From the NCBI RefSeq assembly GCF_026745355.1, contig NC_079207.1, positions 36,838,742-36,902,741 on the forward strand: 64,000 bases of DNA. The letters are read 5' to 3'. Every line of letters begins with the position of its first letter. The first letter of the stretch is position 1. The position numbers were made by a program, and so were the translations under genes. This stretch comes from Beta vulgaris subsp. vulgaris. Taxonomy: Eukaryota; Streptophyta; Magnoliopsida; Caryophyllales; Amaranthaceae. This document shows, one piece after another, positions 52,841 to 63,149 of this stretch. Below the pieces are notes generated by a model. That model searched no databases. It was not told the origin of the DNA and worked only from the letters and a program-made list of their open reading frames with translations.

Positions 52841-54543
52841 TTCGTCTCTTGTACCCTTCCTCTCTTCCTTTTCGAAAGCACCACAAGAATGGAATAGAGA
52901 GCATCTTCACAATATTTTTCGACAGTTTAGAACTTTAATATCTCGGATCAGTGAGATACAATATATGCTTGCTACTAGGCATCATTTGGGTCTCATCAAA
53001 CTAGAAGCACGTCTTCGTGGAGAGTTAGATGTGGTTTTGCACCAGGAGGAGCTCTTATTAGAATGTGATCGCAATACAACTATTTTCCACTCAAGTATTG
53101 TTGTTAATTAGAAGGTGGAAGAGCAAAATTGCTACAATTAAAGATGAACATAGTCAATGGGTGCATGACAGATAGAAAGTAAAACAATTGGTGGTGAACT
53201 TCTTTGCTCCTCTATTTACTGATGGTGGTACTACTAGTGAGTATAATATTCCCTCTGATTTCTATACTGAGTTTTCAAATGCTGATTGAGATAACTTAAA
53301 TAGACCATACTTCAAATGTGATATTAATTTTGTTGTGAAAAATATGGGGGCTATCAAAGCCATGGGCTTGACGGTTTTCAAGCTCTTTTTTACCAAAAGA
53401 ATTTGGAGTTTGTTGCTCCTAATATCTACAACCTAGCTCTGTCAGTCCTTGAAGGCAAAGGTTTACCCCCTGTTCTTAATGAAACATTTCTTATTTTGAT
53501 TCCCAAAATTGAAAAACTAGAACTTCTTTCTCAATTCAGTCCGATAGGTTTCTATAATGTCATTTATAAGATTATTACAAAGGTCATTGTAATCGCATAA
53601 AACATTTGCTCCCTATTATGACTTCTAACACCCAAACTAGCTTTGACCTTAGTCGTCAGATAACAGATAACATTGTTATTGTGCAAGAAGTAATTCATTC
53701 GATGAAGAAGAAACAAGGTGGTAAGGGTTATATAACAATCAAAATTAATTTTGAGAACGCTTATGATCGCCTCAAATGGGATTTCATTCGCAATACTCTC
53801 AATGAAATGAACTTCCCTATTTGTATAATGGAAGTTATTATGGAGTGTATTTCTTCTCCTTCTATGTATTCTCTGGAATGGTGAACCAACTTAGGTTTTT
53901 TATTCCACTTAAGGTATTTGACAAGGAGGCCCTATCTCTTCTTATCTGTTTGTGCTTTGTATGGAAAGGTTGAATCAAATTATTGAGTAAATAATTATTC
54001 AGGGACCTATTTATGCAAGTAGAGGAGGATCAAAACTTTTAAACCTCTTCTTTGCGGATGATATTATTCTATTTGTCGAGGCCTCTTCTGATCAAGCTTT
54101 GGTGACTCAAAATTTTTCTTCACATATTTGATATAGCGTCAGGGCAGAAAGTTAGCTTGTAAAAATCAAGAGTTTACTTTACAAAAAACGTATCTCAAAA
54201 CGAGCAGGCTAGTATTTGTGAACATCTTGGCATGGAGGCTACGTAGGATTTGGGTCTCTACTTAGACATGCCCATGATCACAAGTCGGATGACCAAAGAA
54301 ACCTATGCTCATTTGTGTGAAAAAGTGGACAACATACTTTCGGGGTGTAAACTAAGTATCTCTCGTTGGCAGGCTGCATCACCTTAGCAAAATTCACCTT
54401 AAATACCTTGGCCATTTACTCGATGCAGACAGCAAAAATCCCTGGCCCTATTTCTGATGACATTGACAAAAGCACAAGAAGGTTTGTTTAGGGGGCTCGG
54501 AAGACAGGAAGAGTATACATTTAATTTCATGGGATACATTGCA
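52841..54543 (+). pseudogene. LINE 3 fragment: ORF2 reverse transcriptase (5'-truncated, broken)
   Basis: A LINE family different from LINE 1 and LINE 2. Recognisable parts: TLISRISEIQYMLATRHHLG before the RT; MGAIKAMGLDGFQALFYQKN-like sequence near 53350; ALSVLEGKGLPPVLNETFLI; FSPIGFYNVIYKIITKVI; TDNIVIVQEVIHSMKKKQGG; FENAYDRLKWDFI; and catalytic FADDIILF near 54051. Very many stops and frame changes. It begins within ORF2 and is cut at 54543 by the gypsy LTR; the rest presumably lies beyond the window. Confidence 0.85.
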
Positions 54544-56400
54544 TGTAATAACCCATATTTTTTAGTATTTATTATTCAAGTAATTCAAATATTTATTTTC
54601 AAAAATGAGTATTTTAAGTAAAGGGCATTTTAGCAATTTCACTCGTTTTAAATCTTAGTTAAGCTTTTGGTTTTAAATCTTAGTCAAAAATTCCAAAAAA
54701 AAAAATTATATATATAAGGGCCTTATTTTTTGACGGGATTTCATAGTAAACTAGTTATTATGTCCGGGCTATGCCCCGGGTAATAAAAAATTTCATTCAT
54801 TAATATAATACTTTATGATAATAACACTAAATATAACTTAGTCTAGTGGTTAAGACTTTAGTATATATACTTGAGGTCTCGGGATCAAACCCTATACAAT
54901 TTCTATAAAAAAATATTGTACATGGATTACATAAACTAAAACTCCCTAGAAAGAGCGCTACGTGGCACATTTTCTTGTTTATGCACGCCTTTTAATATAT
55001 TTATATAGATGGGGGAGTTTTGTTTTCCTAAGACTTCCAAATTTAGATGGAGGTTACAAATCTTGGTTTAATCTCCTAATTTATGGTGAATATTACAAAC
55101 TATTTAACTTTGAAAATTAAATACTACATATTCTACTCGTATAAATACCCCGTACCTTAAGCCATCTTTTCCACACAAAAACTTTGAAGAATTCATATTC
55201 TTTTACTTCAAGGTCATTCATGTTCAAATTCATGATTAAGATTATGTGATAAGTTACTTATTGGTTGGTTATGAGAAAGCTCGAGCATAAGAATAAGTGA
55301 AGATACTAGTATACTCTTTGTGAAAGATCAATGTATGTTATGTAGCTAGATCTTTTGAAATGTGGTTTTATATGATAAAGTTGTTTATTGATTTAATGGT
55401 TGGATTAGTCTAGAAATTTGGTTTCAAAAAGAAGGAATGATTTTTTAATGGTTATAATATTTTGTTACTCACTCTTGGAAGTAAAAAGAAGGAAAGATTT
55501 TACTAATCATTTTTATAGAAAAGTTCTGTTATTCTTTTGTGGAAAATTAAATTGTTTTTACAAGAAATGGTTTGATTGATTTTATGAACTTTGAATGTTC
55601 AAAAAGTTATTTATGAGAAATGGAGATTTATTCATGACTTACAAGTCATTTAATTATTATTATCACTTGATTAACATAAATAAGGATATGCTTCAAAGTC
55701 CACTTGTTGGCAATAATTGTTACCCCTTGATATAGATATGTGATGTGATGACTAGCTTGGAGGGTGTGCACAGTTAGAAAATAGAAGGGGAGATAAGAAG
55801 AGGAATTGTTTTAAAGATTATTTTTAATCCAAGTTATTCGAAAAGAGTTTGTTCTTAAAAGGTTATTCTTGAATTATTATCCAAGTGTTTGGAACGAGAT
55901 TGTTCTTAAAAGGTTATTCTTGAATTATTATTAAAGTGTTTTGGAAATAGTTTAGTCTTAAAGAGATATTCTTGAATTATTCGTGATGGAGTTTTCAAAA
56001 TAAAAAATGTTGCGAACTAACAAATGTGTTACTTGTCTAGTATATTTTGTACTCAGTTTTATACTGAAGCGTAATTCCTTGTTCCTATTTGGTTTTGCCC
56101 TGTTTACCTTTTTGTAAGCAGTTTTTGCAGGTGAATTTTGGATGTGCATGGAAGCATACTAAGAAGGGGATCTTCACCTAGATTAGGGTGTTTTATTTAT
56201 TTTGAGTATTGAGACATTATTTACTTTGATTAATAAAGAAGTATTATTATTTTTGGTTAAAGTCTTCCGATGCAAGTTATTTTGTTAGTTAGTAGTTGGT
56301 AGCCGAAAGTGTGTTAGTCACGTGGCAGTAATACTCCTAAATTACTCAAATATTATTTACTAATTTTTTTATTTGAAAGCAAGTAACTTGGAGTATTACA
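54544..56400 (+). repeat. 5' LTR of the Tekay/Del-like gypsy element
   Basis: Ends are inverted (TGTAATA and TATTACA). It is related in its terminal words to the solo LTR at 42191 but diverged, so a different family or an old member. It includes the inserted repeat copy C at 54750-55010. From 55011 to 56400 no gene is present; a TATA-like CGTATAAATACC near 55138 could be the promoter. Confidence 0.85.
54750..55010 (+). repeat. SINE-like repeat copy C
   Basis: The most complete copy. It starts ACTAGTTATTATG, then a palindrome CCGGGCTATGCCCCGG. An A-box-like TAGTCTAGTGGTTAAG near 54840 and a B-box-like GGGATCAAACCC near 54880 follow. It ends GCACGCCTTTTAATATATTT and ATATAGAT. The end motif matches copies A and B over about 25 bases. 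Box spacing suits a tRNA-derived RNA polymerase III promoter, which is inference only. Confidence 0.6.
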
Positions 56401-56403
56401 AAG

Positions 56404-56412
56404 TGGTATCAG
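56404..56412 (+). other. Degenerate primer-binding site of the gypsy element
   Basis: TGGTATCAG three bases after the LTR end matches the first nine bases of the iMet site, then diverges (TTTTTCAG instead of AGC). Confidence 0.75.
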
Positions 56413-56569
56413 TTTTTCAGGTCTTGAAAAGATAAAAGTTGGACATTAAAATTGATAGGTAGACATAAGATGGGCATATAGAGTTTCACATTTGCATTCT
56501 AAATTGTTGTTAATTTTAATTGTTTTTTTTTTTTGATGATTTGTATAGATGCATATTACTAGCGCCACA

Positions 56570-57358
56570 AAAAGGCAAACCTATGGTGGAAGCAAAGGAA
56601 ATATGATGTTTTATAGGATCCAAACTTTAGGTGGAACGAGTTTAAATATGCCTTGATGACTACATTTTACCCTTCGTACTTAAGGAAGCAAAATGGAGTT
56701 CATCAATCTGAGGATGGGGGCTATTTCTGTTAATGGGTATTATAGCAAATTTTTGAATTTAATGAGGTTCGCAGCTGAGATAGTACCATCTGAGACTTTG
56801 AAGGCCCAAAGGTTTGACCAAGGGTTAACCTTAACTCTCCAAAGTAAGCTGGGAGGTGTAACTTTTGACACTCTTGATGAAATTTTTGGTAGAGATGCTC
56901 ACTTATACGGGATTAAAGGAAGAGAGCTTGAAGGGACCTCCTCTGGGAAAAGAGGAAGTATAACAATAATGGGAACTAAGAAAGTGGAGACAAGAAGCCT
57001 ATGCCCAATGGTGGATTTAACCAAATTGAGAAAGACAATAGGTACCCTAGTCGGAAGCCTAATGGGAACCGAGGGAATGGGAAGAAAGCTGAGAGAACCT
57101 TTTCCTGCAAAAGGTGTGATAAGAACCATCCTAAAAAGGATTGTGAGGGCAACTTGGTGACATGTTGTTATTGTCATAAATTAGGGCACCGGGAGTATGA
57201 GTGCTTTAGAAAAGCTAATGGAGTTCCTGCAGTCAAACTTAACCCGAGTAGTAAGGCCTCCCAGAATGATCAACAACAGTTAGCTTCTTCGAATGCCGGT
57301 GTCAACCCAGGAATGGAGGAATCAGTCCAAAGGCAGATTTTTCCTCACGAACCACCAT
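56570..57358 (+). pseudogene. gag: Gypsy Gag (retrotransposon gag family, broken)
   Basis: Early part in a shifted frame (WNEFKYALMTTFYPSYLRK around 56635-56690), then open from 56693: MEFINLRMGAISVNGYYSKF, LKAQRFDQGLTLTLQSKLGG. After a frame change around 56950-57010 a knuckle-type region CKRCDKNHPKKDCEGN and CCYCHKLGHREYEC is reached near 57110-57200. The end is Gln/Ser-rich. In gypsy elements Gag forms the virus-like particle. Not functional here. Confidence 0.85.
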
Positions 57359-58688
57359 GAGGCTGAGAATGTTTATGAAATAGTAATAACATTTTTCATT
57401 AATTCTCTGTATGTCAAACTGCTATTTGATTATGGAGCATCTCATTCATTTATTTATAACACTTTAGTGGAAAAGCTCAAGTTAAGCAGACCAGTGTCTA
57501 TTTCATTAGAAATTGCATTACCATTAGGGGAAATGTTTAATTGTGCTAGCTTGCATAGTCAAGTACCTTTAGTGATAGTTGGGTGAACTTTTCATCCGAC
57601 TTAGTTGAGTTTTACTTGTAGACCTCGATGTAGTTTTGAGGATGGATTAGTTGGGAATATTTAAGGCTCAGATTGATTGTGAGGCCCAGAAGGTTTCCTT
57701 AATCGTCCTTAAGAAAGAAAGGGTGACCTATAGGATCCTGGGAAGAAGAATGGAGTGAAGATAGTGTCTGCGATGAGAATTCAATCTTATGCGAAGGAGT
57801 GTATGTTATTCTTATGTGGAGTTCAGAGGATTGAAAAGGAAGATGAAAATAAGGAGGTTCTAGTTGTATTTGAGTTTTCTGATGTGTTTCCTGAATAGAT
57901 ACCGATTGTGCCACCTGCTAGGGATCTTGAGTTCACCATATACTTAATGCCATGAACCAGACCTATTTCAAAGGCTTCATATAGAATGGCTCCAGCTGAG
58001 ATGAAAGAGTTAAAAGTTCAGTTGGAAAAGTTGTTGGAAAAAAGGTATAGTATAAGACCTAGTTCATCTCCTTGGGGTGCACCTATACTGTTCATGAAAA
58101 AGAAAGATGGTAGTTTGAGGTTGTACATTGATTATCAGGAGTTGAACAATGTGACGATAAAAAATAAGTATCCGTTTTCGAGAAGAGATGATTTATCTGA
58201 TCATATCTGATCAGTTGAAAGGAGCAGGGATTTCTCGAAGATCTATTTGAGGTTAGGTTATCACCAATTGAGGATTGCTGAGGATGATATTCCTAATACT
58301 GCGTTTAGGACGCGTTATGGCCATTATGAGTTCACATTGATGTCGTGTGGTTTGACCAACGAACCTGCAGTGTTCATGGATTTGATGTATAGGATTTTCA
58401 GGCCATAGTTGGATAAATATGTGGTTGTGTTTATAGATGATATATTGATATATTCGAATGATAGGAGCAGTCATGAGCTGCATTTGAGGGAAGTTTTGTC
58501 CACCCTGAGAGAGCATAAGTTGTACGCGAAGCTCTCTAAGTGTGAGTTTTGGTTGGATGAGGTTGCATTTTTAGGACATGTTATCTCAAAGGAGGAGCTT
58601 CAGTGGATCCTACTAAGATTCAAGCAGTGTGTAAGTGGCCAACAACGAAGATGGTGTCTGATATAAGGAGTTTTCTTGGGTTAGTTGG
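57293..58688 (+). pseudogene. pol: Gypsy Pol: protease and reverse transcriptase (broken, truncated)
   Basis: Protease: LYVKLLFDYGASHSFIYNTL near 57408, with DYG instead of the usual D-S/T-G, so the active-site triad is altered. [22 protein letters not shown] and [18 protein letters not shown] near 58060-58180, [20 protein letters not shown] near 58258, [15 protein letters not shown] at about 58418-58462 (catalytic DD intact) and [20 protein letters not shown]. Stops near 57583, 57660, 58208 and 58408 and frame changes. It is cut at FLGLVG by the next element. Confidence 0.88.
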
Positions 58689-60399
58689 TGATAAGAGGTT
58701 TTTAGTGTGTCGTTAAGGCACCAAAAACCGCTTCCCGAACAATATTTATAAGTCATAACAAGCAATTACTAAAAGAATAGTAAGGGCAAGTCAAGGGTCG
58801 ATCCACAGGGAAACAGGGATTAGTTAAAAGTCTATCAAGTCTAGACAACCTAATTGAAAGGTATTTGGGGGTTTGAAAGAGGTTTGGTAACAATTAAGAC
58901 TAACTAATAACAAGAACAAGCAAATATCACGAGTCTAAATATCAAATAAAAGACACTAGAGTTAAGGTTACTAGTATGAATTAGAACGGATAATGATTGT
59001 TAATGCGATTGTGAAGCAACGAAGACGATTATGCAAGGTTTAGTTTTCCTTTAAAATACTCGAGTCCTCTCTCGAATGGTCCTCAAGAGTAATCACTTAA
59101 TCAATCAACTAAATCCTGTCTCAAATGGTCTTTAGTTCATTGATTAAGAGATTCAATAAGTTCGGAAAACCCCTAATGAAGGATCCCCTTAATTTCTATC
59201 CAATATCTTGGCCTAGAGATTAAGTAGATTCTTGGGGATGATAAAAGAGTTCAAAATTCGATTTAAGAACATTTGAAATCAAAATACCAAAGTATAAATG
59301 TGATCAATATCTATCCTAAGGTTTCAAAATACCAAGATCAATGCATAAACTTCTTTAAACGTCACAATCACATCAACGACACATTTAAAACCTAATTCAT
59401 ACTTTCACCCTAACCCTAGATATGAAACTACTCACTAATCATGGAGTTTAAGCAATTAAACATGAAACTATGACTAATCTAAGGCTAAACATGATGAAGA
59501 AGATATTAAACTAATAAGAATCAAATTATGAACTATGAGAATGAAGATCTAAGAATAACAAAGAACAAGAACAAACACGAAAAGAATGAAATAAAAACCG
59601 AAACTTTAAATTAAATTGAATGAAAAGTACCTTGAATGTTATCGGAATCACAAACTATGATTAAGAATTCTCAAATCTCAATAAAACTCAAGTGTTTTTT
59701 CTCTCTAGTCTAAACCCTAAAAATACTATCTAAAAAACTAGAATAAAGCATAAGTTCTTCTAAAAACAAAATCATCGTTTAATGAGGCCACGAGCTTCAT
59801 TTTCCGGAAACGACGGGTGCGGGCGCACCATGATGAGGTGCGGGCGCACCAAGCAGAGGTGCGGGAGCACCTAACTCGTCTGCCTCAAACTTGGACAGTT
59901 CAACTTAAAACGAGTATAACTTCTTCGTTTTATATCCAAATCAAGCTTATGACCAGTCGTTGAAAAGATATCGAAACGCGCTTTCACCTCCAACTGGAAT
60001 TATCTTCATCCGAATTGTGGTTTGGAAGTTATGTCCATTTGAAGTTCTCTGCTTAAGATTCTATTATGCAATGTGCTCCTTTGTGCGAGCGGACATGGAG
60101 AATGGTGCAAGCGCATCATTTCTCAATGTGTGTTTTGTTTTCATTGCTACCTTTTTCAACTCTATAAATCGTAGCCATCTTAGTAGTTTCACCTATATCA
60201 AGAACATGGAAAAACAAGGTGAAAGCAAATGTACTAGAAATTCGGTCAAAAATGACTAAAAATCTAGCAAAATTCACTATGATCAAGTATGATCAAGTGA
60301 ATGAAATAGAAGGGGAAAGGGAGAAAAAGAGGGAAAAAGGGGAGAAAGAGGATCAAAAGAGTAAAAGAGTCCATAAAGTACGTTTGAAACCACTTATCA
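58689..60399 (-). repeat. 3' LTR of the Athila/Tat-like element
   Basis: 1,711 bp, TGATAAGAGGTTTTTAGTG at the left and ACCACTTATCA at the right. Contains GGGTCGATCCACAGGGAAAC, a word common in LTRs of this plant lineage, and the 21-bp palindromic array at 59816-59871. Reading frames within it (for example 59960-60259) are not supported as genes. Confidence 0.92.
59816..59871. repeat. 21-bp array of GGTGCG(G)GCGCACC palindromes
   Basis: Three units start at 59816, 59837 and 59858. Units one and two carry GGTGCGGGCGCACC, unit three has GGTGCGGGAGCACC. Each is nearly self-complementary, and CpG-rich in an otherwise AT-rich LTR. A looser relative, GGTGCAAGCGCATC, is at about 60102. Confidence 0.9.
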
Positions 60400-60415
60400 A
60401 ACTCCCCCAAGCTTA
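60400..60415 (-). other. Polypurine tract of the Athila/Tat-like element
   Basis: Plus-strand ACTCCCCCAAGCTTAG is the complement of CTAAGCTTGGGGGAGT, a purine-rich tract directly against the 3' LTR. A second copy of the motif (TCTCCCCCAAGCTACTCC) is near 60930. Confidence 0.8.
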
Positions 60416-62700
60416 GCTTTTCTTGTCCTCAAGTAAACCAAGATGAGAAGAAGAAAGAAGAGAAAAAGGATAAAAAGAAAAAGAAACATGCAACAAATAA
60501 CCTAATGCTCTAAAGCAAGGACAAACATGACATGCAAGCTAAATGAGTTCATAACAAGATTTAGGAACCAACCAAACACAAGAGGGAGATGATTAGGAAG
60601 CACAAGAGTGACTCTAAGGTCAATCCACCGATCAACCGAGTCTTTTTGAAAAAGGCTTTCCAAGAGTGATTTTCACTCTTCTCCACTTCCAAGTCCCAAG
60701 TTTGACTCCTCCCTAGGATGCTCAACCATAATTGCTCGCCTCTACCACATTTTGATGACCCTCATCATGACTTGCACAAAATCTCGCCCGCCACTACTAA
60801 ATCGACCAAGTCCAATCTAGAAGTCAAAAGGGACTTTTTTAAGGTTGTAACGGGGCTAGGTTAAGGGTGTGGATGATAGTTTTGGAATGTGGTGCAAAAA
60901 GGATAAGTGGAGTACAAACTAGGGGGAGTCTCCCCCAAGCTACTCCTAACACCAATCTCAATTCAAGAACTCACAAATAACCTTGATTTCCACTTTGACT
61001 CTTTCACCTTTTAAACTCTTTCACTTTTTGGATATTTTTCATTTTTCTCATCAAATTGCTCTTTCTTTCTTTTCTTTCAATAGAAATTCAAATGAAACAC
61101 TAAGAGCTTTTCTTTCTTTTATTCTTTCTTGAATTTTTTTAGCTTTTGCAATATACTTGACATTAATCAACTTTCAACAAGACTCAATATCAAAACAACT
61201 CAACTCAACACAAACTAGACATGCACTCCACTTTGGGGAAAGTTTGGCCATGACTTATTATGAGGGTTAAGCAAAATAGGATAGAAAGTCAGATGGGTTG
61301 AGAAGCGGAAATTATGCCAGAATTAAAGCTTTTGGCTTTGGAGCTCCTATTTCTAGCAAAAAAAAACGCCCTAAATCATTCTTCTAAAGGCTCGATCTTA
61401 TGTAATCTTTGGGAGCTAAAATGCAAGTCACAAGATAGGTGATCAATGGTGAAGGTTGTGAATGAGTCTTACGAGGTTCTTCCCCTCTTCGGGATTCGTC
61501 GCACAAGGGGCAAGGCAATCCATTCACCAACTCGCCTAATTTCAAAAGATCTACCAAAAGTTATCGTTCTCAAGAGTCACTTAAACTCACAATAGGGCTT
61601 CCAAAACCATCAAGTCTAATGTAGGGAAGGTCTTCCAATCAAGTTATGAACACTTTTAGCCACAAATCATGCATGCAACCAAGCTATCCTAAATGCAGAA
61701 AAATAAAAAATAAAAATTGTGTTTTTTTTTATGCAAACCTAACATGCAAAAGCACTAAAAGAACCTAAATGCAAAGGGGACAAAACAAAATGTTGAGATG
61801 GAGAGAACACATGCTAACTCCCCGAAGCTTAATACAAACTCCGTCCTCGGAGTGTACAAACAAAGAGAAAGTAAGGGATGAGGTAAGGCAGAAAATCAAG
61901 CAAAAATCCTAACCAAGTAAGATAAGGAGAAGGGTCTCAACATACCTGCAAAAAGAGTCTTTTAGGATAATTAGCTAGACCTTACCTAAATAATTTGACA
62001 AAGATCTCAATAGTTTCATAAGCATTAGCACACATTTACAATGGATCAAATATGTATGAGATAAACAAAGAGCATGCAAAATTTCAATGCGCATATATGC
62101 TTACAAAGTAATGAGTGCCATAAATAATGAAATTTGCAAGAGAATCCTGGAAAGTTTGAAGAACAAACATTAAATTCAAATAAAATGAAGAAAACAAGAG
62201 TTCTCCTTTTGATGATCCTTGCAAATTTAAGCTCGTCCTATCCTATGACTTTCATTTGGGTCTTGTGAAGGTTTAAAGAGGTCAAAGGCTCTTCCAATGG
62301 TGAAACTTTGAGGCGAGGGAATAAGATGGGAAAGGAAGGAACTAAGTCGATTTTCCTTGAAAAAGGAATATGAAGAGAACGATTAGAAACAAAAGTCTCA
62401 TCAACTACTTTTTCAACATCATTAGACTTTATAGTGTAAGCTTTCTCAACAAATGATTCCTCTACTCTGGATTCTCATCCATATCCCATCATCATCTTCA
62501 TTAGTTATGTCATACAAGAGTGTGTTGATTATTGATAATTTGACCCAATGTTTCAATTGATATTTTGCTAGATTCGACAATGTTGTCCATCATATCACAT
62601 CTCTTTAACAATGCCATATTTTCTTTGAGTGAATTAAGAATTTCAGAATAAACATGGCGTTCACACTAGAGACATCTTCTAAATTGAGAAAGTGGTATTT
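60416..62700 (-). other. Internal non-coding region of the LARD-type element
   Basis: About 2.3 kb with no protease, RT, RNase H or integrase motif on either strand. It is A/T-rich with scattered purine tracts, including GAAGAAAGAAGAGAAAAAGG near 60450. This is expected for a non-autonomous element that depends on enzymes from a relative. Confidence 0.75.
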
Positions 62701-62712
62701 CCATGGTCCCAC

Positions 62713-62951
62713 TCATAAGTTCTCTAGACAACCACCAAAGAAACTCCATGCTTCATCAAAGTGTTGGGATCGAAATTCACCATTAAACATAGACTCCACA
62801 TTTCTCTTGTATGCATATTCAAACCATCATATATCACCTCACACATCTCCCAAATCTCAAGTCTATACTTAGTTAGAAGAGTGTTCTCAAATCTCTGATA
62901 ATAATTCCAAAATGGTTCATCCTCATATTGAGGAAAAAAGAAGTTTGTCAT
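62713..62951 (-). pseudogene. Gag remnant of the Athila/Tat-like element
   Basis: On the minus strand: EDEPFWNYYQRFENTLLTKY, IWEMCEVIYDGLNMHTREM, then in a neighbouring frame VESMFNGEFRSQHFDEAWSF ending at a stop at 62713. The EPF(W/Y)-x-Y-x-RF and CxxIY(D/E)GL words are typical of Gag in plant Athila/Tat-type gypsy elements. One frame change separates the two parts. It lies about 180 bp from the primer site, as gag should. Confidence 0.78.
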
Positions 62952-63128
62952 TTTTTGGAATTCTCTTTAAAAAAAAATATGTACAAAACCCTAGACTCAT
63001 ATAAACAACACTTACCACATAGAATAAAGACAAGATAAAAAAACCAATAAAGAAAAGTAAAAAAAAAAGAAAAAAAAAATCAATTAAGCAATTTCAAACA
63101 TAGGTAAATTTCAATCAATAGAAAAATT

Positions 63129-63146
63129 TCCCCGGCAACGGTGCCA
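63129..63146 (-). other. Primer-binding site (tRNA-Asp type)
   Basis: Plus-strand TCCCCGGCAACGGTGCCA. Its complement, TGGCACCGTTGCCGGGGA, fits the 3' end of plant tRNA-Asp (CCCCGGCAACGGCGCCA) with one mismatch. Three bases separate it from the 5' LTR at 63150. A tRNA-Asp site of this form is seen in Athila-type elements. Confidence 0.88.
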
Positions 63147-63149
63147 TTT

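Larger units (their letters stand above)
54544..58688 (+). mobile_element. Ty3/gypsy retrotransposon (Tekay/Del-like), 5' part
   Basis: LTR 54544-56400 (TGTAATAACCC...GGAGTATTACA), degenerate iMet primer site, gag, protease and RT in gypsy order. It is cut in the RT C-terminal motif (FLGLVG) at 58688 by the Athila/Tat-like element. The second LTR is outside the window. Tekay/Del affiliation rests on the TGTAATA-type LTR termini and the gag and RT sequence; a chromodomain cannot be checked. Confidence 0.88.

Noticed and set aside
54835..54900. tRNA gene in repeat copy C
   Set aside because: Same reason: promoter-like boxes only, no cloverleaf.
59960..60416. Two small frames at the end of the Athila/Tat-like LTR
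   Set aside because: Inside an LTR read on the opposite strand, no family resemblance.
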